Of a stretch of DNA of 33,892 nt, positions 23,111 to 30,167 are shown piece after piece. A program made the translations under genes and the position numbers. Source of the DNA: Lentisphaeria bacterium (GTDB lineage: Bacteria > Verrucomicrobiota > Lentisphaeria > Victivallales > Victivallaceae); NCBI GenBank assembly GCA_017450705.1, contig JAFSTC010000104.1, forward strand, positions 1 to 33,892. The letters run 5' to 3'. The notes below the pieces were generated by a model, which was given only the letters and a program-made list of their open reading frames with translations, was not told the DNA's origin and searched no databases. The stretch's first letter is position 1. Every line of letters starts with the position of its first letter.

Positions 23111-23233
23111 ATGAAAGGTTTCGTCGGATCTCACGCGCCGGCGGGCGGTCCCGGAGCTTCCGGGCGTCATCGTCCCGGCGGCCGTGATTTTCGCGGCATC
23201 AGCTGCAGAAGGAGGGCATTGAGATGGAATTGA
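23111..23233 (+). pseudogene. Decayed small-membrane-protein segment
   Basis: Behind a good GGGAGGTG site, the ATG at 23111 opens a 40-residue frame whose first codons (MKGFVGS) mirror MNKFIGA of the 6827 gene. The DNA then diverges by small deletions into a Gly/Arg-rich sequence that is not hydrophobic. In another frame the end (VIVPAAVIFAA) recalls the second helix of the 7029 gene. This suggests that the two small membrane genes once present here collapsed through deletion. The frame overlaps the start of the intact MBL-like gene. Confidence 0.45.
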
Positions 23234-23799
23234 CGGTGAATTCGTTCGGCGGGGTCCTGGTCCGGACGGCAAAAGGCAGTTTTGCGGTCAACGGAGGCGG
23301 TTCTCTGGAAGAAATGGAAAAGGCTTATCTTTCGCCGGAACATCCGCTGACGGCTCTGATCCTGACGTCGGAACACCTCCACCGGTCGCGGAACGCGGCG
23401 CTTTTTGTGCAAAAACATCACATCCCGCTCCTTGCGAGTTTCATCACGCAGTGCCGGATGAGGCTGCGCGACATGCCGCTGCTCTACTGTTTCCCCCCGG
23501 TCGTGGTGGATCTGTACGGCGTGAGGATCGGTCTCCATCACATCCGTTACGATTCCGTCGATCCGGTCTTCCTGACCTTCGATGACGGGGAAAAAAACGG
23601 TGTCGTGACGGACGGGAAACTGGATAAGGACAGTGCGGAAAAACTGATGGACTGCCGCCGGATCCTGCTGTGCAGCGAGGCGAAACTGCATGACGGCATG
23701 CCGCCGGCCCTGCGCCGCAGGATCCTGTCGGTATATAATACGGCGGAGGAACTTGCGGGCTTGTTCCGGGGATACGGCGGCGAGATCATCGGAAAATGA
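23224..23799 (+). CDS. Degenerate MBL-fold (YycJ-like) protein, intact copy
   Basis: 191 residues. The order of motifs parallels YycJ/WalJ-type metallo-beta-lactamase-fold exonucleases: a strand pair FGGVLVRTAKGSFAVNGGGS (8-27), LTALILTSEHLHRSRNAALF (42-61), KHHIPLLASFIT, a late strand around IGLHHIRYDSVDPVF, and GVVTDGKL with Asp130. However, the HxHxDH core is replaced by SEHLHR (49-54): only His51 survives, while the first His is Ser, the Asp is His, and the last His is Arg. Metal-dependent hydrolysis is therefore unlikely, and a binding or regulatory role is more plausible. The fold assignment is from motif spacing only. AAGGAGG precedes the ATG. The 7207 copy is frameshifted. The gene lies behind the TTTACT-type promoter shared by both modules. 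Confidence 0.65.
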   Translation: MELTVNSFGGVLVRTAKGSFAVNGGGSLEEMEKAYLSPEHPLTALILTSEHLHRSRNAALFVQKHHIPLLASFITQCRMRLRDMPLLYCFPPVVVDLYGVRIGLHHIRYDSVDPVFLTFDDGEKNGVVTDGKLDKDSAEKLMDCRRILLCSEAKLHDGMPPALRRRILSVYNTAEELAGLFRGYGGEIIGK

Positions 23800-23861
23800 G
23801 CGGCGTCGCCGGCGGGATCGCCCCGACGGATATTTTTTTCGTTCCGGCGCGCTTCCGGGGT

Positions 23862-23889
23862 TTGACTTTTCTTCGGATCGTGCTATTGT
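23862..23889 (+). promoter_or_regulatory. Promoter of the RCK/RyR protein gene
   Basis: TTGACT (23862-23867), 16-bp spacer ending CGTGC, TATTGT (23884-23889). The leader is about 95 nt and includes an ATG at 23910 opening a 30-residue frame that overlaps the real start, possibly an upstream leader frame. Confidence 0.6.
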
Positions 23890-23985
23890 ATCGGCAGTCC
23901 GGAAAGCCTATGGCCGATCCGGAGCGGGACACCGCCTGTGACGTTTTCGTAAGCTCTGTTTGTTCTTTTCCCGAGGAGACGGATC

Positions 23986-25941
23986 ATGAAAAAATGGTTT
24001 GACAAGTTCATCGCGCAATCATCCCGGGGGCAGATGTGCGCTCTGGCGGCGGCGTTTGCCGTTCTGGCCGTCGCGGGAGGGATCATCGGCCACTTCGTCC
24101 TGGAAGAGGACAACCCGAATTCCGCAAAATTCGGCTTCCGCGGCACCTGGGGGCTGATGCAGTGCGTGGACGGCGGATTCGTGGATGCGACCATTTCCTC
24201 CGACACGAAGATCGCCTCCACGCCCAAAGGCCAGAAGATCTCCGAGAACGCGCCGGTCGCCGTCGTCGTCCTTTCCCTGGGGTTCTGGCTGGGGGGCATG
24301 ATCCTGATATCGTTCTTCACGGGAGCGGCGACGAACTTTCTGGATGTCCGGCGGGAGAAGATCCTCACGGGCAGCGTCGATTATCCCTTCAGCCGGAACT
24401 ATATCCTCATCGTCGGCTGCGATTTTCAGATCCCGAACCTCATCCGGCACCTGTTCAGGGAAAACGCTTCTTCCGAGCCGTCGATCGTCCTTGTGACCGA
24501 TTCGGACGTCGGGCAGATCTACGACGGTCTTCTGCCCGAACTCCTGCCGGCCGAGGCGCACAGGCTGTTCATCATGAGAAAAGACATCACGCTGGACGGC
24601 AGTTATGAAAAGTTCCTGATCACCGGCGCAAGAGAGATATACGTCATCGGCGACGGGAACGCGATCGGGCGCGACGGGAGGACGCTCCAGGCCCTCGATG
24701 CCGTGTCCCGCAAGGTCGCCTGCGAGGTGAAAACCGTTTCGCAGAGTCCCCGGCGCAGACAGATCAAAGTCTATCTTCATATCGAGGACTCCGTGCTCTA
24801 TTCCAATATCAGAGCCGTCAAACTGTCGATGGATGAATTCAAAATGTTCGACCTCGATGTGTTCAACTATTACGAAAGCTGGGCCTGGGAATGCTGGTCG
24901 AACAAAGACTCCACCGACGGCAGGGACGCCTATCTCCCCATCCGTCATGTGAAAGGTACGGAGCGCGCCGAACTTTTCGTGATCGGCGCCAGCCGCATGG
25001 GGCTGGCCATGGTCGATTTCGCCATGCCCCTCATGAATTACGGGGGTGACGGCAAACATTGCAGGATCACTGTTTTCGACCCGGACGGATCGAAGGAGGG
25101 GCTTCTTCCCGACCGGAAAACGCTTGATGCTCTCCCGGAGCTGGAAGTCGTGTTCCGGCAGCTGGAAGGCTGTTCCGAAGAAGCTGACGCCGTCATGCTG
25201 GAAGCCGCGGGCCGGAAAGACACCTCGGTGACGGTCGTCATAGCCGTTCCCGATCCCGGCAGCGCTCTGCGGGTCTACGCCGGTTTCTCCAAACGCCTTT
25301 GCCGGGAGAACATATCCGTCCTCATCTGGCAGGCGGCCGATTCGGAATGCGTCCCCAACAAGTCCTACCTGCGGATGGGCGGCATCGACTCCGTAGCCGA
25401 CAGGAGGATCGTGCGGTATTTCGGCATGACGGACCGTCTGTCCTGGAAGGATCCCGCCCGGTTCGAGTACGGCATGGCGGTCGACTACTATTACAACAGC
25501 TGGTACCCGGACGGCCAGGAACCGCCTCCCGCGTCCCCCGCGGCGACGGCCCCGGACTTCATCGGAAAAGCCAAAGCCATGTGGGATCGGCCTGCGGCTG
25601 AAGCGGAATGGATGAAGATCCCGCGCTGGAAGAAATGGTCCAGCGTCAACTCCGGCGACACCTTCCGCGAGAAGGCGGTCCTGGTTGACGGCGAGCTCGA
25701 TGCCGGGGCCGCGGAGAGGATCCTCAAGGCGGAACATGACCGCTGGTGGACAGAAAGACTGCTCGCAGGCTGGCAGTTCTCCGGAAAAAAGGCCGCGGAC
25801 GGCGGTTCCCATGCCGACAAGGCCAAAATGCTCCACGGGGATATGGTCCCCTTCGAGGAACTTTCGGAAGAGGTCAAGGACAAGGACAAGATCCCCATCG
25901 CCGCAATGGCCGCCTGGGACTTCCTGAAGCAGACCGAGTGA
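23986..25941 (+). CDS. Two-TM RCK/TrkA-N protein with C-terminal RyR domain
   Basis: 651 residues. TM1 is at about 17-37 and TM2 at about 91-113, with a loop between (FRGTWGLMQCVDGGFVD) where a K+ channel would have its filter; there is no canonical TVGYG, so ion selectivity is uncertain. Two Rossmann-like RCK segments follow: NYILIVGCDFQIPNLIRHL (about 138-156) and ELFVIGASRMGLAMVDF (about 328-344), in the style of TrkA-N/CASTOR-like channels. The final about 75 residues form a RyR (ryanodine-receptor repeat) domain: AEHDRWWTERLLAGWQF, then a His/Lys segment, VPFEELSEE and a KDKD. GAGGAGACGG precedes the ATG. RyR domains occur in bacterial proteins of unclear function, some in nucleotide-signalling conflict contexts; the ligand is unknown. 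A gated ion channel or a ligand-sensing membrane effector is the best reading. Confidence 0.8.
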   Translation: MKKWFDKFIAQSSRGQMCALAAAFAVLAVAGGIIGHFVLEEDNPNSAKFGFRGTWGLMQCVDGGFVDATISSDTKIASTPKGQKISENAPVAVVVLSLGFWLGGMILISFFTGAATNFLDVRREKILTGSVDYPFSRNYILIVGCDFQIPNLIRHLFRENASSEPSIVLVTDSDVGQIYDGLLPELLPAEAHRLFIMRKDITLDGSYEKFLITGAREIYVIGDGNAIGRDGRTLQALDAVSRKVACEVKTVSQSPRRRQIKVYLHIEDSVLYSNIRAVKLSMDEFKMFDLDVFNYYESWAWECWSNKDSTDGRDAYLPIRHVKGTERAELFVIGASRMGLAMVDFAMPLMNYGGDGKHCRITVFDPDGSKEGLLPDRKTLDALPELEVVFRQLEGCSEEADAVMLEAAGRKDTSVTVVIAVPDPGSALRVYAGFSKRLCRENISVLIWQAADSECVPNKSYLRMGGIDSVADRRIVRYFGMTDRLSWKDPARFEYGMAVDYYYNSWYPDGQEPPPASPAATAPDFIGKAKAMWDRPAAEAEWMKIPRWKKWSSVNSGDTFREKAVLVDGELDAGAAERILKAEHDRWWTERLLAGWQFSGKKAADGGSHADKAKMLHGDMVPFEELSEEVKDKDKIPIAAMAAWDFLKQTE

Positions 25942-26057
25942 CCGGGGGCCCTGGCCTTCGGACAAACCGGGGATCGGCTCCGTGCGGCAAATGCCCGCGG
26001 CGGCGGTCCCCGGGGACTTCCCCCGTCATTTTGTCCGGACGATACCGGGACATGAAC

Positions 26058-26085
26058 TTGAAAAGCCGCCGAAAGATGCTATAGT
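26058..26085 (+). promoter_or_regulatory. Promoter of the MscS-like gene
   Basis: TTGAAA (26058-26063), 16-bp spacer ending GATGC, TATAGT (26080-26085). The leader is about 115 nt. Confidence 0.6.
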
Positions 26086-26205
26086 AGGGGCCTGTCGGGA
26101 TCCTTGTTTCCCGGCCGGCGTTTTTTCGGGCCTCCGATATGACTCGGAAGCCGGTATCAACAATCAAAGTCCGGCGGTTCTTACCGTCCGGCAGCGGGTC
26201 TGGTT

Positions 26206-27555
26206 ATGGATTTTTCAAAACTGATCGAAGACGATTTTACCGCTGATTTCGCCAAGGATATCATTCAAAAACTTTCGCCTTATCCCTATTTGGCCGATCT
26301 CCTCATCATATTGACTTCCTTCGCGGGCGGCGCGCTGCTTGCTTTTCTGCTGTTTCTGCTGCTGCGGCGCATACTGCACCGTTTTTACCGCCGGCACTGC
26401 GAAATGAACGCGGAGCTTCTGGCTTGCATCCGCCGGATGATCGTCTCTTTCGTAGGGTGTTTGCCGGTGGTGTTCGTCAGTTACAGTATCTGGTGCGACG
26501 GCATGCACGAGTGGGTCGCGGTCCTGATCTGCAAGCCGCTGTGGGGGATCGTGATCGCCCTGCTGACCTTGACCGTGACCTACGGCATCAAAAGCTTCGG
26601 ACTGTGGTACAAGCAGCAGCTCCATGCGGAGCAGCGCCCCATCGACGGTCTGCTCCGGATCGCCGTCAGTTTCGTGTGGGCGGCCGCGATCATTCTTTTC
26701 ATTTCCCTGCTGATCGAGAAAAGTCCGGTCTATCTGCTTTCCGGACTCGGCGCGATCGCGGCGGTCGTGATCCTTCTTCTCCAGCATACGATCCTCTCCT
26801 TCGTCGCCAGCGTTGAGATCAATGTCGACCATCTGGTCGAGATCGGCGACTGGATCGTCATGGAATCCGACGAATTCGAGGATGTCGACGGCATCGTCAC
26901 GGAGATCACGCTGCATACCGTGAAGGTCCGCAACTGGAACAGGACACAGGTCTGTCTGCCGATCTGCTATCTGGTCAACAAACCTTTCGTGAATTATTCC
27001 GCCATGATCAGGGGCGGCGGCCGCCGTATCAAACGGGCCGTTCTCATCGATCAGCGGAGCATCCGCTTTCTGACCCCTGAAGAGATCGAGGTCCTCAAGG
27101 GATTCGACATTTTGAAGGATTATCTCGAAAGCCAGGAAAAGGAGATCGCCCAATACAACGCGGGCCGGTCGCTGTTCAACACCCGGTGTCTGACCAATCT
27201 CGGCGTCTTCCGGATCTATGCGAAACGCTATCTGGAACACCATCCGAAGATCCGCGGCGACTTGACGCTGTTCGTCCGGGAGCTGGCGCCCACCAGCACC
27301 GGGGTGCCGCTGGAGATCTACGGCTTTTCCAACGAGGTGAAATGGGTCCCCTTCGAAGAGATCCAATCGGAGATCATGGAACACCTGCTGGCGGTCATGC
27401 CGAGTTTCCGCCTGCGCGTTTTCCAGGAATGCAGCGACATCTATCAGGAGATCGGCGATCAGATCGACGTCGTCGGCGGCGCGTTCCGCTTCGACCGTCT
27501 GAAGAATCCGGTTTACCCGAACAACGGGAGATATCCGGGCGAACAGGATCAATGA
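26206..27555 (+). CDS. Mechanosensitive channel of the MscS family (YbdG-like)
   Basis: 449 residues. Five or so hydrophobic helices in the first 190 residues end in the pore-lining stretch LSGLGAIAAVVILLLQHTILSFVAS (about 180-204). The MscS beta domain follows (GDWIVMES..., VDGIVTEITLHTVKVRNWNRTQVCLP, about 218-250). The C-terminal part carries GGRRIKRAVLIDQRSIRFL and LTNLGVFRIYAKRYLEHHP, close in style to YbdG of E. coli, which contributes to osmotic protection. A long 5' leader with no good ribosome binding site precedes the ATG (only GGGTCTGG), so the exact start is uncertain. It follows the RyR/RCK gene by 264 bp but has its own promoter. It may respond to membrane tension or to an unknown ligand. 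Confidence 0.9.
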   Translation: MDFSKLIEDDFTADFAKDIIQKLSPYPYLADLLIILTSFAGGALLAFLLFLLLRRILHRFYRRHCEMNAELLACIRRMIVSFVGCLPVVFVSYSIWCDGMHEWVAVLICKPLWGIVIALLTLTVTYGIKSFGLWYKQQLHAEQRPIDGLLRIAVSFVWAAAIILFISLLIEKSPVYLLSGLGAIAAVVILLLQHTILSFVASVEINVDHLVEIGDWIVMESDEFEDVDGIVTEITLHTVKVRNWNRTQVCLPICYLVNKPFVNYSAMIRGGGRRIKRAVLIDQRSIRFLTPEEIEVLKGFDILKDYLESQEKEIAQYNAGRSLFNTRCLTNLGVFRIYAKRYLEHHPKIRGDLTLFVRELAPTSTGVPLEIYGFSNEVKWVPFEEIQSEIMEHLLAVMPSFRLRVFQECSDIYQEIGDQIDVVGGAFRFDRLKNPVYPNNGRYPGEQDQ

Positions 27556-27612
27556 CCCGTCGCCGTGCCGCCGTCGGTCCGGCGGCGCCGGGGATGGCAC
27601 GATCACGGAAAA

Positions 27613-28098
27613 ATGTTTGTCATGCGTTATGTGAAGATCGTCGTCTGCGGGTTGTCGCTGGTGATGCCGGTTGCCGTCTATCTGCTTCTCGATCCGGCGG
27701 TGTGGCTTTCGGCGTATAATCTTTGCTTCGGCGTGATCGGCGCGCTGTTTTTTTTGGATCTGCCGGTCGCGGTCTGTCTGCTCCATTGGCTCCGTCCGCA
27801 GTACTTCCGCCTGAAAAAGAGCGGCTGGTACTCCCCGTTCCCGTGGCTGCTGCTGATGCTGGTGTTCTGGATATATGTCGCGGGCGGAGAGTATCTCGCC
27901 ATCCGGCTCGGCCGCGGTCCGGAGAACGGTTTTTCGGTGTTCTGCGCCTATTGCTTCGGTTGGACGTACATCTGGTTCACGATGATCCCCATCGGTCTGG
28001 TGTACCTTTTGATCCGGGCAGCGGCGCGGCTCGCGTTCAAACAGCGGCCTGTGAAAAACCTGCCCATGTCGGGGACAGAGCCTTTGAACAAAACCTGA
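27613..28098 (+). CDS. Four-TM membrane protein of unknown function
   Basis: 161 residues with four hydrophobic helices (about 6-27, 33-55, 75-95 and 110-135), a Trp/Tyr-rich loop (RLKKSGWYSPFPW) and a basic C-terminal tail. No family is recognised. The start at 27613 is uncertain: only GGAAAA precedes it, and 27622 is another in-frame ATG. It lies 57 bp after the MscS-like gene without an obvious terminator, so it is probably cotranscribed with it and may be an accessory subunit. Confidence 0.6.
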   Translation: MFVMRYVKIVVCGLSLVMPVAVYLLLDPAVWLSAYNLCFGVIGALFFLDLPVAVCLLHWLRPQYFRLKKSGWYSPFPWLLLMLVFWIYVAGGEYLAIRLGRGPENGFSVFCAYCFGWTYIWFTMIPIGLVYLLIRAAARLAFKQRPVKNLPMSGTEPLNKT

Positions 28099-28183
28099 TT
28101 TCAAGTTCAATTCATCCCGGAATCCGTTCCGGAGGTCCTGCCCGCCGGCTGCGGTGAAGCCGGCGCGGGAAGAGATGGCACAG

Positions 28184-28450
28184 TTACGCAAGCAAGCTCT
28201 TCGATTCCTCGAAGATCTTGTGCGAAGTGGTCCCTTCGAATGCTCCTGCCTCGGACAACGCGGCAAACATGGCCGCGTCATCACCGCTCCCGCCGAACTT
28301 GAGCGTGACCGGGGCGATGCCGTTGACCGTGAGGCAGTTCTCTCCGTCCGTGCAGGACCGGGAAAAACTTTCGTCTCCGCGCGATGTGCTTCGGAGGACA
28401 AGTGCGGCTTCGTTCGCCGTTTTCGGGTGCAAAAACGGCGGAGAGTGCAA
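28184..28450 (-). pseudogene. Gene remnant or small unrecognised CDS
   Basis: A minus-strand frame of 88 residues starting at TTG, with natural codon use (CTC, GTC, AAG, GAG) and a sensible composition (VNGIAPVTLKFGGSGDD, then FAALSEAGAFEG). No ribosome binding site is clear. It resembles a C-terminal fragment of a larger protein. The surrounding 28099-28738 holds no other supported gene; the long plus-strand frames there look like shadows. Confidence 0.3.
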
Positions 28451-28496
28451 GTGTCGCTCCCTTCCGGGAGATTTGACCTTTTTTTGCGGTGAATGC
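28437..28496 (+). repeat. Intergenic element, copy 1
   Basis: A segment of about 60 bp with GCGGAGAGTG, TCGCTCCC, GAGATTTGACCTTTTT and AATGCC, matching 33153-33213 over most positions with one gap. It contains CTCCC-TTCC-GGGAG, a small hairpin absent from copy 2. Confidence 0.5.
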
Positions 28497-28738
28497 CCTT
28501 GTCCGGCTTTTGGGATAACAGTGATAACGGTGCTTCAAAAGCATAAAACAGTATTCGTCCGCTGTTTTTCAGGGGGAAAACATCATACGCCGACGGTGAT
28601 ACGTCGAGAGGACGATGATTTTCAAGCGGCGGAGCCGCGCTTTAAAACGCAACACCAACCTTGCCCGCGGAGCGAGAAACCCTCGTCCGCCTCCGCCACG
28701 CCTGCGGCGGGTCAAGTCGTCAGGCGATGAAATGAAGC

Positions 28739-28757
28739 ACGGCTGACGCCGTTTTTT
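28739..28757 (+). terminator. Terminator upstream of the TIR gene
   Basis: ACGGC (28739-28743), loop TGAC, GCCGT (28748-28752) followed by a T-run. It ends whatever transcript runs through the 28099-28738 gap. Confidence 0.65.
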
Positions 28758-28768
28758 CAGGACCCGGC

Positions 28769-28797
28769 TTGTTTTTTTTTTCAGATCGTGATATATT
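28769..28797 (+). promoter_or_regulatory. Promoter of the TIR gene
   Basis: TTGTTT (28769-28774), 17-bp spacer ending CGTGA, TATATT (28792-28797), 33 bp before the start. Confidence 0.55.
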
Positions 28798-28830
28798 AGC
28801 GGCGAATTTTTTTGGGGAAAGGATATTGTC

Positions 28831-30069
28831 ATGCGCCAAAGCGAGTCGATGAGAGAATCCGCTTACGATGTTTTCATAAGCTATTCGTCCAAGAACAAAA
28901 CCGTTGTTGATGCCTTGTGCCATTTCCTGGAAGAAAAAAAGATCCGCTGCTGGATGGCTCCGAGAGATATCCTGCCGGGACAAAACTATGCCGAGGCGAT
29001 AGCGCAGGCTATGAGCAAGGTGAAGATATTCATCCTGGTTTATTCCAATTCTTCCCTGTCCTCGCAATGGGTTCAGAGCGAAACGAATCTGGCTGTGTCG
29101 AAAAAGAAAATAATAATACCGTTCCGGCTCGAGGACTGTTCTTTCGAAGGAACTGCCATGGAGTTATATCTCAACGACCGGCATTGGATCGACGCCATTC
29201 CCGATCCGGCAAAAGCCTTCGGCAATGTGGCGGAAGCGATCTTTTCCTTCCTCCGAATCGTGCCGTCTTCCTTGACAGAAAAGCCCCCGACAGACGGGAA
29301 ACAAGCTTCGGAGGATTCCCGCCCCGCGGAACCGGCAACGGCTTCATCTCCCAACAGAAAAACCGCTCCGGCGTTTGTTGCGGGAAATGCAGATGAAAAC
29401 GAAGCCGAGGCGGAGTCCGTGATCCATTCTTTTTTGGATCATGCCGATGCCGGCGTCGTTGGGCGATTCCTTTCCGCAAAGGGGAAAGCGCGTTTGTTTT
29501 GGATCGCCACGGTGATTTCGTTGATTCTGACTACCGTGTTCATGAGTTGCAATTGTGAGGATCCGGGGGTCGGAGCGTTTCTGTTCTTCCTTCTTTCTCT
29601 CCCGGGCGCAATATTCTTCACGATCAAGGCGTCTTTCTATTCCCGGAAACTGGCATTCCCTTTTGAGATCAAATATGCCGATTTGAAAAGGGCGTACAAA
29701 ATGCGGGGAACCGAGGAGTCCTTGATCGATTCATTTTTGGATCATGCCGATGCCGGCGTCGTCGAGCGGTTTCTTTCCGCAAAGGGGAAAGCACGATCGT
29801 TTGGGATCGCCACAGGTTTTTTTCTGATCCTGTTCATCGTGTTCATGAGCTGCAAATGTGAGGATTTGGGTACTGGGGCGTTTTTGTTCTTCCTTCTCGC
29901 TCTCCCGTGTGCGGTATTCTTCGCGATCAAGGCGTCTTTCCATTCCCGGAAACTGGCATTGCCTTTTGGGATCAAATATGCCGATTTGAAAAATGCGTAT
30001 CGGAAAAGGGCGTGCGAAATGCGGAAAGCAGCAATGAAAAATCGGTCCTGCGACGATCACAACGGGTAA
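28831..30069 (+). CDS. TIR-domain protein with duplicated two-TM unit
   Basis: 412 residues. The TIR domain (about 11-143) has DVFISYSSKN (13-22), RCWMAPRDILPG, FILVYSNSSLSSQW and the putative catalytic Glu84 in WVQSETNLA, as in TIR NADases. A low-complexity linker (about 145-195, Pro/Ser/Glu/Ala) follows. The C-terminal half is a tandem repeat of 101 residues (196-296 and 297-397). Each unit begins with SFLDHADAGVV-RFLSAKGKAR, carries two membrane helices separated by a Cys-containing loop, and ends with KASF-SRKLA-PF-IKYADLK. The DNA of the two units is so alike that the duplication must be recent. GAAAGG precedes the ATG. Bacterial TIR proteins are commonly NAD-consuming defence effectors; a membrane-tethered version might instead signal to or act at the membrane. 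Confidence 0.9.
   Translation: MRQSESMRESAYDVFISYSSKNKTVVDALCHFLEEKKIRCWMAPRDILPGQNYAEAIAQAMSKVKIFILVYSNSSLSSQWVQSETNLAVSKKKIIIPFRLEDCSFEGTAMELYLNDRHWIDAIPDPAKAFGNVAEAIFSFLRIVPSSLTEKPPTDGKQASEDSRPAEPATASSPNRKTAPAFVAGNADENEAEAESVIHSFLDHADAGVVGRFLSAKGKARLFWIATVISLILTTVFMSCNCEDPGVGAFLFFLLSLPGAIFFTIKASFYSRKLAFPFEIKYADLKRAYKMRGTEESLIDSFLDHADAGVVERFLSAKGKARSFGIATGFFLILFIVFMSCKCEDLGTGAFLFFLLALPCAVFFAIKASFHSRKLALPFGIKYADLKNAYRKRACEMRKAAMKNRSCDDHNG
29416..30021 (+). repeat. 303-bp tandem duplication inside the TIR gene
   Basis: The unit 29416-29718 recurs at 29719-30021 with an exact period of 303 bp. Long runs such as TTTTTGGATCATGCCGATGC and TTTCCGCAAAGGGGAAAGC are identical. Differences are scattered and mostly conservative. 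Confidence 0.85.
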
Positions 30070-30167
30070 AACATCCCGCACATCAATCTGACTTGGACCC
30101 GTCTTGCCGACAGTCCACGCCCGAGACCCGATCGGACCGATGCCCCAAAATTCGGCTTTTCTTTCCG

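Noticed and set aside
23910-24002. A 30-residue leader peptide before the RCK/RyR gene
   Set aside because: It has an ATG but no ribosome binding site and no run of regulatory codons, so I mention it only with the promoter.
26215-28401. A 728-residue minus-strand frame opposite the MscS-like gene
   Set aside because: Arg/Asp-rich shadow with no plausible start or domain; the MscS motifs on the plus strand are clear.
29439-29975. Repeated minus-strand frames as genes
   Set aside because: They are antisense shadows of the duplicated TIR membrane unit, which explains why they come in pairs.
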